Assembly (NCBI GenBank): GCA_016711605.1
Contig: JADJSS010000009.1
Coordinates: 1 to 64,000, forward strand
From: Saprospirales bacterium
GTDB lineage: Bacteria > Bacteroidota > Bacteroidia > Chitinophagales > JADIYW01
Direction: 5' to 3'
Length of the DNA: 64,000 nt
Below the pieces are notes generated by a model. The model ran no database searches and had not been told where the DNA came from. It saw only the letters and a list, made by a program, of their open reading frames with translations. This document shows positions 56,280 through 64,000 of the stretch, one piece after another; position 1 is the stretch's first letter, and the number at the start of each line of letters is the position of its first letter. The position numbers and the translations under genes are program-made.

Positions 56280-58349
56280 ATGTCTATTAACACCAATAAT
56301 AATTTAACAGAATTACAAAAAGCTGTTTTTGAGTCAATGTACGAAGAGGCATTCAACTTAAAATCAAAAAAAGAATATGTAAAAGCAATAGATTCATACA
56401 TCAAAATAATCCAATTAAAACAAGATGAAGTTGACTGTTTAGAATGCGCAAAATTATACGAAGACGTTGGTGATATTTACTATGAATTAAAGGAATACCA
56501 ACAATCATTTGAATATTTACAAAAAGCAAATACTGTTTATTCTGAGAATAATAAAGTGGATTTGCTATTAGCATCTTATAGAAAAATTGGTGGATTACAA
56601 TTAGGTATTTGGCAATTTAAAAAAGCAATAGATTTATTTCAGGAAGGACTTTCATTATCAACAAGAACTGGCAACATGACTCAAATTGTAGAGTTTGAAT
56701 TATTGCTTGGTAACGCTTACAACTGGCAAGATGATTTTATAAATGCTGAAAGATATTTATTAAGTGCTCTGGAAAAAGAGAAACGAATTAATACACCATT
56801 AATTAGATTAAGAGCAAAAGTAAGCTTTGCCATCTTGTGTAGAAAAATGAAAAAATTTGAGCAAGCTGAAGCATTATTTATTGAAGGTATGGAATATTCG
56901 CGATTGAATAATAATGCATTTCATTTAGACATCACAAAGAGCTATGGAATTATGCAGTTTGATATTGGCAACTATGAAAAAGCAGAAGAATTATTAAAAT
57001 CAGCCGAAAAACAATCTCAGGTAGAAGGTTTTGAAACAACGCGTGCCGTTATTTTAGAATATTTATACAAACTCTATTACGCAAAAAATGATTTTGAAAG
57101 AGCATACCTATACAGCGTTAAATTTTATGAACGAAAAATTGAATTATTAGAAAGAGGATTTTCTGATGCTAATAATATTTTACAAGCAAAAATTGGCTTA
57201 GCTGATGCCAAACGCGAACGCATTATTGCAGAAGAATCTGCGAGTGCTAAGAGTTTGTTTATTGCAACCATTAGCCATGAAATTCGCACACCAATGAATA
57301 TCATTTTAGGTACAACTTCGTTAATGTTAAACGATAAACCTAAGAAAGAACATGAAAAATATTTAACTACACTAAAACGTTCTGGTGAAAATTTATTAGG
57401 TATCATAAATGATATTTTAGATATTTCGAAAATTGAAGCTGGCAGATTGGAAATAGAAATAGAACCAACAGATTTACACGAAGTGTTTGATAATATTTTC
57501 AATACGATGGAACAACCGGCAAATGACAAACAACTGGCTTTGACGTATAAAATTGATGATAAAATTAACTTCTTAATTCATTCAGATCCATTGCGATTGA
57601 CGCAAATTATTACCAATTTAATTAGCAATTCCACCAAATTTACAGCAAAAGGAAGTATTCATTTTGAAGCAAAATTAAAATCTAAAAACAAACTCGAAAT
57701 TATTGTGCGCGACACAGGTATTGGAATTCCAAAAGATAAACTCGCTACTATTTTTGATCAGTATGAACAAGTGCGTACGAAAGTGCAAAAGAAATATAAA
57801 GGAACAGGTTTGGGTTTGGCAATTTCAAAAAAATTAGTGGAAATGCTGAATGGAACCATTCAAATAAAAAGCAAAATAAATGAAGGCACTTCGTTTGTTA
57901 TTCAGTTGCCTTTTGAAAAAGCTGCAATGCAAAAAAATGTTGACGAAAGCGTTATCAAAAAAGATACTTCTTTCTTAACCAAGAAAACAATTTTGATTGT
58001 AGATGATTTAGAAGACAATCGTTTTATTTTGAAACAAACGTTATTGTTTTACAATAAAGACCTAACTATTTTAGAAGCAGAAAATGGCTTGGTTGCAGTT
58101 GATTTTTGCAAGAAAAATAAAATTGATTTAGTCATCATGGATTTGGATATGCCTGAAATGAATGGCTTTGAAGCATTATCTGAAATTAGAAAAAACAAAA
58201 AAACAAAAAACTTAATTGTTATTGCAAGCACCGCCAGTTTAATTACCAATGGCGATGATGAATTTATTGAATTTGGTTTTGATACGTATTTGCCCAAACC
58301 ATTTGAAATGGAAGATTTGTATAATTTGCTTGTGAAAACGTTAAAATAA
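56280..58349 (+). CDS. TPR-sensor hybrid histidine kinase
   Basis: Residues about 10-310 are TPR units (DVGDIYYELKEYQQSFEYLQ, LLGNAYNWQDDFINAERYLL). Then follow HisKA with phosphoacceptor histidine in TISHEIRTPMNIILG, HATPase (ITNLISNSTKFTA, VRDTGIGIP, KYKGTGLGLAISKKL) and a C-terminal receiver with aspartate in LVIMDLDMPEMNGFEAL and lysine in YLPKPFE. There is no transmembrane segment, so it is cytoplasmic and probably senses through the TPR region. The ATG at 56280 is preferred; the in-frame ATG at 56235 lies inside the inverted repeat. The divergent LytTR regulator 78 bases away is a likely partner. A strong terminator follows. Confidence 0.9.
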   Translation: MSINTNNNLTELQKAVFESMYEEAFNLKSKKEYVKAIDSYIKIIQLKQDEVDCLECAKLYEDVGDIYYELKEYQQSFEYLQKANTVYSENNKVDLLLASYRKIGGLQLGIWQFKKAIDLFQEGLSLSTRTGNMTQIVEFELLLGNAYNWQDDFINAERYLLSALEKEKRINTPLIRLRAKVSFAILCRKMKKFEQAEALFIEGMEYSRLNNNAFHLDITKSYGIMQFDIGNYEKAEELLKSAEKQSQVEGFETTRAVILEYLYKLYYAKNDFERAYLYSVKFYERKIELLERGFSDANNILQAKIGLADAKRERIIAEESASAKSLFIATISHEIRTPMNIILGTTSLMLNDKPKKEHEKYLTTLKRSGENLLGIINDILDISKIEAGRLEIEIEPTDLHEVFDNIFNTMEQPANDKQLALTYKIDDKINFLIHSDPLRLTQIITNLISNSTKFTAKGSIHFEAKLKSKNKLEIIVRDTGIGIPKDKLATIFDQYEQVRTKVQKKYKGTGLGLAISKKLVEMLNGTIQIKSKINEGTSFVIQLPFEKAAMQKNVDESVIKKDTSFLTKKTILIVDDLEDNRFILKQTLLFYNKDLTILEAENGLVAVDFCKKNKIDLVIMDLDMPEMNGFEALSEIRKNKKTKNLIVIASTASLITNGDDEFIEFGFDTYLPKPFEMEDLYNLLVKTLK

Positions 58350-58382
58350 AAAAGTGCGAAATATCTATTTCGCACTTTTTTA
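58348..58382. terminator. Terminator between hybrid kinase and small membrane-protein gene
   Basis: AAAAAAGTGCGAAATA and TATTTCGCACTTTTTT form a near-perfect stem around a short loop, with A and T tracts for both directions. Confidence 0.88.
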
Positions 58383-58398
58383 TTTTTTATAAGCTCAA

Positions 58399-58887
58399 TT
58401 ATTTTTGTGCTAATTGCTCCTTATATTTTTTTTCTTTTTTGCTTCCAATAATTGCCAATGAAATTCCTGGCCCAAGCAAAGCAGCTGTTAAAAATGTGCC
58501 GCCAACAGCCATGCCATAGGTTCTAAGAAAACTAGTACCATCGTCTTCATATAAATTTACTCGTCGTCCTAAAACAACGCTACCTGCAACCGTACCAACT
58601 AAAGCTGCACCACCTAGAGAAGCTAAAACAATACCTGCAATTTTCATCTTATGATATTTTTTTACTTTTTGTTCTAAATATGCTTTGCTTTTTGTTCCTG
58701 AACCGTAATTATAATTATTCATTAATGCATTTTCTTTGGTTAAAATGCTCGCACTTGCAGTTTTAAAATTGAAAGAAGTGCTGGTTTGTGTTGGTTGAAA
58801 AAATGTTTGTGAAGTAGCAGTTTGTGCTTGGCTACTAAACAAAGTTGCCATGATTAAGCAAATAGAAAGTACAATTGTTTTGCGCAT
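58399..58887 (-). CDS. Exported protein with two C-terminal membrane segments
   Basis: The 162-residue protein has a signal peptide (MRKTIVLSICLIMATLFSSQ, cleavage after SQAQ), a polar region rich in T and S, then two glycine-rich hydrophobic segments (IAGIVLASLGGAALVGTVAG at about 85-104 and GMAVGGTFLTAALLGPGISL at about 125-145), ending in a lysine-rich tail. Such small glycine-zipper-like membrane proteins are common and uncharacterised in Bacteroidota. No family is assigned. Confidence 0.65.
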   Translation of the reverse strand: MRKTIVLSICLIMATLFSSQAQTATSQTFFQPTQTSTSFNFKTASASILTKENALMNNYNYGSGTKSKAYLEQKVKKYHKMKIAGIVLASLGGAALVGTVAGSVVLGRRVNLYEDDGTSFLRTYGMAVGGTFLTAALLGPGISLAIIGSKKEKKYKEQLAQK

Positions 58888-59216
58888 AATTTTTTAATTT
58901 TTGTAAAGATAAAAATGTTTTTAATTTTAACAACAGTATATTTGATTTTACATACATATTATTTTGATGTTATAATAATTTAGATTTTAAAACACTAATT
59001 CATTAATATAATAAATTTCACAGAAATACATAAACAATATTCAAATATTTACTCCATTGTATAGTTTAATAAAAGCTTTCTTTACTACAAGAAATATTGA
59101 ACAAAAAATGATATTAATCAATTTTTTTATTTTATTTCACTATTTAACTTAATTTTGCAGAGTTAAAATTTTATGTCTGTTTTAGATAAATAGACTATAA
59201 ATAAAAAAGAATTTAT
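58888..59216 (+). promoter_or_regulatory. AT-rich gap with promoter -7 box for the repeat surface protein
   Basis: TAATTTTG at 59150-59157 matches TAnnTTTG and lies 59 bases before the ATG at 59217. No gene or repeat was seen in the rest of this 329-base gap. Confidence 0.5.
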
Positions 59217-61274
59217 ATGAGAAGAAAATTTTTCTTTTTATCTTTTATGGTAATTGCGGTTTTAAGTAAAGCACAGTTATTTACAGAAAGTTTCAGCACA
59301 TACACGGTTGGTTCAAACTTAACTACCAACGGTTGGAGCCAGTGTGCTTCAGGTACAGTTCCTTTAACTATAAATGGAACAAACCTTACCTATCCAGGAT
59401 ATTATTCTACCAACACCAATAATTCCTTATATTTTAATTCCACTGCATCTAACTATGGTGGTTATTGTAAAACATGGACTGGTGTAAACAGCGGCTCCAT
59501 CTATATGTCTTTCTTATTTAGAGATTCTGTAATTGCTGCAGCTGCAACATCAGGTGATTACTTCATAACTTTTGGTTCAGACTGGTTAAATAATGCTGGT
59601 CGTGTTTTATTTAAATCCAGCGGTGGTTCTTTTCAGTTTGGAACAAGAAAATCAACAGGTGCTGATGCGTATTCTACTACAACGTATACACCTAATCAAA
59701 CACATTTAGTTGTCTTAAAATATACTTTTAATACTGGTACAACTACAGATGACGTTGTTGGTATTTATGTCGATCCAACTTTGCCAAGCACAGAACCTGC
59801 AACGTTTACAGTTACTGCACCAGCAACTAATGATTTTACAAATTCAATCGGAAATGTTTTTTTACGTTTAAATATGTCAACAGCAAATGTTCCAAATGCA
59901 CATATTGATGCTATTAAAGTAGCAACATCATGGTCTGATTTATTCGGAACCGCATGTACACCAACAACAACTAATCTGAATCAGGCAATTTGTCAAGGTG
60001 CAAGTATCGTGTTTAATGGAAATACAATCACTGGTGCTGGAACTTTTAGAGATACACTACAAACCACATTAGGTTGCGATAGCTTTATTGTGTTGAATGT
60101 ATCTGTAAGACAAAGTCCGACTACAACATTAAATCAGGCAATTTGTCAAGGTGCAAGTATTGTGTTTAATGGAAATACAATCACTGGTGCTGGAACTTTC
60201 AGAGATACACTACAAACTTCATTTGGTTGCGATAGTTTTATTGTGTTTAATGTATCTGTACGACAAAGTCCGACTACAACATTAAATCAGGCAATTTGTC
60301 AAGGTGCAAGTATTGTGTTTAATGGAAATACAATCACTGGTGCTGGAACTTTCAGAGATACCTTACAAACTTCATTTGGTTGCGATAGCTTTATTGTGCT
60401 GAATGTATCTGTAAGACAAAGTCCGACTACAACATTAAATCAGGCAATTTGTCAAGGTGCAAGTATTGTGTTTAATGGAAATACAATCACTGGTGCTGGA
60501 ACTTTCAGAGATACACTACAAACTTCTTTAGGTTGCGATAGTTTTATTGTGTTAACAGTTGCAGTAACGTCTTTACCTAATATCACCGTTAACTCACCTT
60601 CTATTTGCAGCGGACAAACAGCAACCTTAACGGCAAACAACGGCACAAGCTATACATGGACTGGTGGTTTAACAGGAAATCCTGCAACCACGCAAACATT
60701 GAATAGCAATGCATCATTCACAGTTACTGGAACGGTTGGAAATTGTTCAAATACAGCTGTTGCAACTGTAACCGTAAATTCAACACCAGCGCAATCTTTT
60801 ATTACACAAGGACACGATACATTATACTCAAGCACTGTAGTAGCAAACGCTACTTATAATTGGTATTTAAATGGAAATACGACTCCAATTGCAACCACCA
60901 ATTCTTCTTTCTATAAATTTACTACACAAGGTACTTATACCGTTAAAGTAGTAAGCAACGATTGTTCTTCGCCAATATCAACAGGTTATCTAACAACATC
61001 ATTAGGTGTTAGGAATAGCAGTTCTGTAAAATCATTTGCTATTTTTCCAAATCCTACTGATAGTAGATTGGTGTTAGATATTAGTTTGCTTAAAACTGCA
61101 AACGTTCAATTAAAAATATTCAGTACCGAAGGCAAAGAAATGTTGTATAAGAATTTTGGAACCGTTAAAGATTTGAATGAAACATTAAACATCAGCGAAT
61201 TTGCAAAAGGTATTTATATACTGAAATTACAGGTTGATGATGAAATTAATTATCAGAAAGTAGTGAAACAATAA
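59217..61274 (+). CDS. T9SS-secreted surface protein with four tandem 51-residue repeats
   Basis: A signal peptide (MRRKFFFLSFMVIAVLSKAQ) is followed by a beta-sandwich of about 220 residues (YTVGSNLTTNGWSQ ... AHIDAIKVATSWSDLFG). Four tandem units then begin LNQAICQGASIVFNGNTITG and end CDSFIVLNVSVRQSP; they are nearly identical in protein and DNA. A PKD or Ig-like segment (SICSGQTATLTANNGTSYTW) and a type A T9SS sorting domain (FAIFPNPTDSRLVLDI ... GIYILKLQVDDEINYQKVVK) close the protein. Each unit has two cysteines. The product is expected on the cell surface or released, probably as an adhesin-like stalk. Confidence 0.9.
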   Translation: MRRKFFFLSFMVIAVLSKAQLFTESFSTYTVGSNLTTNGWSQCASGTVPLTINGTNLTYPGYYSTNTNNSLYFNSTASNYGGYCKTWTGVNSGSIYMSFLFRDSVIAAAATSGDYFITFGSDWLNNAGRVLFKSSGGSFQFGTRKSTGADAYSTTTYTPNQTHLVVLKYTFNTGTTTDDVVGIYVDPTLPSTEPATFTVTAPATNDFTNSIGNVFLRLNMSTANVPNAHIDAIKVATSWSDLFGTACTPTTTNLNQAICQGASIVFNGNTITGAGTFRDTLQTTLGCDSFIVLNVSVRQSPTTTLNQAICQGASIVFNGNTITGAGTFRDTLQTSFGCDSFIVFNVSVRQSPTTTLNQAICQGASIVFNGNTITGAGTFRDTLQTSFGCDSFIVLNVSVRQSPTTTLNQAICQGASIVFNGNTITGAGTFRDTLQTSLGCDSFIVLTVAVTSLPNITVNSPSICSGQTATLTANNGTSYTWTGGLTGNPATTQTLNSNASFTVTGTVGNCSNTAVATVTVNSTPAQSFITQGHDTLYSSTVVANATYNWYLNGNTTPIATTNSSFYKFTTQGTYTVKVVSNDCSSPISTGYLTTSLGVRNSSSVKSFAIFPNPTDSRLVLDISLLKTANVQLKIFSTEGKEMLYKNFGTVKDLNETLNISEFAKGIYILKLQVDDEINYQKVVKQ
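59970..60578 (+). repeat. Tandem 153-bp coding repeat, four copies
   Basis: The word CAGGCAATTTGTCAAGG starts at 59982, 60135, 60288 and 60441, an exact 153-base period (51 codons). The copies differ by only a few bases, including some third-position changes, which points to recent expansion or gene conversion. Confidence 0.92.
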
Positions 61275-61298
61275 ATACAGAAATATTTAATTATTATA

Positions 61299-61331
61299 AA
61301 AACAGCTCAGGATTTTCTGAGCTGTTTTTTG
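61299..61331 (+). terminator. Terminator after the repeat surface protein
   Basis: AAACAGCTCAG and CTGAGCTGTTT pair perfectly around GATTTT and run into a T-run, about 25 bases after the stop. Confidence 0.88.
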
Positions 61332-61471
61332 TTTATGCTATTTGCTTAAAATTCTCTATCAGTTATTGAACTATTTTTATAGTATTATACAAATACTTTA
61401 CCTTTTCTATAAATTTTATTTTTGGCTTACCATTCGTTTAATAAAAAAGTTTTTTATATTTATACAAATAA

Positions 61472-64000
61472 ATGAAATACTGTAACTTAAAATATAGTCT
61501 TTTTAAATCATTATGGATGATACTGATTTTGTGTTGTAGTGCCAACATGCACGCAGCCATTACTATCGACTCTGTAAAAACAACCATTAGCCGTTGTCCA
61601 AATAACGGAACAATTACGGTGTTTGCCAGCAGCAACCAATCAAGCATTTTATATTCTATTTTATCTGGTCCGGAAATTCGACCTTACCAAAGCGGTAATT
61701 TATTTAATGGTTTATTTCCTGGAACGTATGTAGTTTCAGCAACCAATGTGACTGGCGAAAAATATTCACAAACCGTTATTGTTAAAGGTTCAAATTATGT
61801 TGAACCTGATTTTGCACCAACTTCTAAAGAGCCAACCTGCTTTGGTGGTAGTGATGGACAAATTATTGGACGGCCAATTTTAGCAAATAGCAGACCGCCA
61901 TTTACTTGGGTTTTAACCAATACACAAACCAATGTGGTTACTACTCAAAGCAATGATACTTTTAATAATTTAAAAGCAAGTACTTATACGTTGCGCATGT
62001 ACGATTCCTGTCAAAATTTTGTAACAAGGACCATTTTTATAAATAATGATGATACGATTTTTAAGGAAATAAATATTTTTCCCAACATTAAAATATCAAA
62101 GATTGGTTGTGATACAATGAGATTGAATTTCTATTTTTATACATCAAACCAAAATTATACAGGAACTTATAAACTTACTATGCATAGTAATAATGATACT
62201 ATTATCAAATTCGTCAAGCCAAAAATATATGGTACAAATTATCCATTTTCTGGCGTTAATACTTATGAGATTATAGATACATTTCCTAATATAAATTATG
62301 GCGAAGATTTTCATTATATATTAGAAAATAATTGTGGCAAAAAAATATTTTCAAAAGAAAAAAGAATTGATCCATTTATGTTTACTGTATATTTATGGTA
62401 TAATGACACAACTGACTGTACAGGAAACTTAGGTGCCATTTTGGATATATATCATAACAAAGTCAGATTTGAAGATTATTTATTTAGTTCCTAAATATCC
62501 ATTAACTATGACTGTAAAAGATATTGCAACAAACATTGTTGTACAGACTTCTCAAATAAACAATGGATATTTAAATATTACACCAAAGATTGCAGGCAGA
62601 AATTATTTAATTACAATTTCAGATGCTTGTGGTGATATTTATGCTTTGATACCATCTGGCCATTCCTGGAAAGCCAAATGTTTCCTTTAAAGAACTACAG
62701 GTTGCATAGATTCAACTACTACAGTTATTTTAGACTTATATGGATTTAGTAAAGGATTAAAGTTAGAAATAATTTCAGGAACAAAATTTTTAGAAAGTAC
62801 AAAACCAAATTACTCATATTTTGATTCCATAAAATATCCGAAAATTTATACAAAATTTGAATCTTATACTGTATCTGCTGGTAATATAAATGTTACATTA
62901 TTATTTAGATAATTTTTAAAAATTTACCTGCTGGAATTTATCATTATAAAGTAACCGATTCATGTGGAAATGAAATTATAGATTCATTTTTTATTAGAGA
63001 CTGATTTAACCATTCTAAATCACCAAACATATTTTAAGAGAGGATGCTTAGGTCAAAATATTTTATATTACAAACTGAATTGTAAAAAATCTTATAGAAA
63101 ATATATAACACTTAAGAACTTGACCACTAATACCACTGATAATATTTTTGATTCTATAACTTCTATTCCATCTGCAAAATATGAAGTTACGATTTCATAT
63201 TATATTTATGCTACAGCTATCAACGAAAACATTAAAGATTGCTGGACGGTAAAAGATACAGTTGAAATTCCACCATATGAACGACCTCAAACAGCAAGTG
63301 TTTCTATCATTTATTGCAACGGCAACCGCTATGCAGAACTGCATCCAGACAGCACCAAAGGTATTGCTCCATATCAATATGAAGTAATTTCCGGTCCGCG
63401 ATTGTATCCTTTGCAAACGTCTAATCTATTTACATTTATTCCTGTTGGCAATTATGTGTCGCGTATTGTAGATGCTTGTGGCAATTCCAATATTTTAGAT
63501 TTTGGTGTGGATACGCTTATTTTTCCTCCTATCAATAAAATCGGTTCTTCGTGCTTAAATGGTTCTGTCACTTTATATTATCAGCCATCACCATTTTATA
63601 CCTATCAATGGACAAAACCCAATGGCAGCATTTATATTGGTGATTCTTTATCTATCAATGGCGTTGTGTATGCTGATACAGGTTTGTACCAGATAAAAGA
63701 TTTGTAAATATTAATGGCTGCAAAGATACTGCAGAAACTACTTACCGACTTACGAGCACTACCGAATACACGCGTGATGCTCGCATTTGCGAAGGCGAAA
63801 GCATTACTGTCGGCACGCATACATATACACAAACTGGTATTTATATAGATACAATTCCTTCGCTTTTTTGTGACACGATTTATAGATTAAATTTAACGGT
63901 GTTGCCAATTCTTAGAAAAACGATTGATACCACTATTTGTTTTGGAAAAGGCATTCAAATTGGAAATCATTTTTACAATCAAACCGGTACATACGTTGAT
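61472..64000 (+). pseudogene. SprB-like repetitive surface protein, several frame breaks, continues past the window
   Basis: The gene starts MKYCNLKYSLFKSLWMILIL with a signal region (CCSANMHA). Repeats resembling those of SprB-like adhesins follow (TISRCPNNGTITVFASSNQS, GNLFNGLFPGTYVVSATNVT, CFGGSDGQIIGRP, LPAGIYHYKVTDSCGNEI, IPVGNYVSRIVDACGNSN). The frame changes or stops near 62470, 62660-62690, 62908, 63000 and 63700, yet the adjacent frames carry on the same repeat pattern. From 63701 the frame reads INGCKDTAETTYRL and then ICEGESITVGTHTYTQTGIY, a unit of the same kind as the 51-residue repeat of the upstream gene, and is open at 64000. Either a decaying gene or an under-polished repeat region. 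Confidence 0.75.

Noticed and set aside
59970..60578. Regular direct repeats that could suggest a CRISPR array
   Set aside because: The 153-base units are contiguous, in frame and encode a surface-protein module; there are no unique spacers and no cas genes.

Overview
The window is an AT-rich chromosomal segment of a Bacteroidota bacterium, most likely from the Chitinophagales/Saprospirales side of the phylum; the genus cannot be read from the sequence. Evidence: secreted proteins with C-terminal type IX secretion (T9SS) sorting domains, a PorQ homologue next to cmk, a PorE-like TPR/propeller/OmpA protein, SCK/SCT-type lipoprotein signals, LytTR-type two-component systems, and promoters with the TAnnTTTG -7 box. 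No rRNA, tRNA, CRISPR array, prophage or transposase was seen.

Layout. 1-5.4 kb is an accessory region with three copies (one decayed, one with a single frame break, one a 3' fragment) of an alpha-helical protein family; the two larger copies each have a divergent paralogous lipoprotein beside them. 5.4-10.1 kb: DinB-like protein, group III truncated haemoglobin, VIT1-type transporter, lipoproteins, M42 peptidase. 10.2-23.5 kb: thiG and thiH on the plus strand, separated by two very large minus-strand T9SS surface-protein genes. 23.7-26.8 kb: porQ, cmk, fatty-acid desaturase. 26.8-31.1 kb: an exported TPR protein, an exported caspase-like peptidase and an exported papain-like peptidase. 31.3-43.8 kb: housekeeping genes (rpsA, pckA, queE, kdsA, rarA, pyrD), lipoproteins, a porE-like gene and a GxxExxY gene bracketed by inverted repeats. 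43.9-48.3 kb: LytTR regulator and propeller-type sensor kinase, with a long structured leader. 48.3-54.4 kb: a beta-oxidation locus (TetR regulator, a FadJ-like enzyme fused to thiolase, acyl-CoA dehydrogenase). 54.6-58.3 kb: hydrolase, second LytTR regulator and a divergent TPR hybrid kinase. 58.4-64 kb: small membrane protein and two repeat-rich surface proteins, the last running off the window.

Two cross-cutting features stand out. First, many genes carry a single-base frame break, often at an A/T homopolymer (porQ, CpcT-like gene, sensor kinase, LytTR regulator, several surface or lipoprotein genes). This suggests either residual indel errors in the assembly or widespread gene decay, so these genes are annotated over their whole span. 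Second, the intergenic DNA is rich in short stuttering palindromic elements. One such sequence appears to lie in frame inside pyrD and another appears to form the linker of the FadJ-thiolase fusion. A related inverted-repeat pair surrounds the GxxExxY nuclease-like gene, and an ORF-less relative lies at 23.56-23.69 kb. These are the best candidates here for an undescribed small mobile or domesticated element system.
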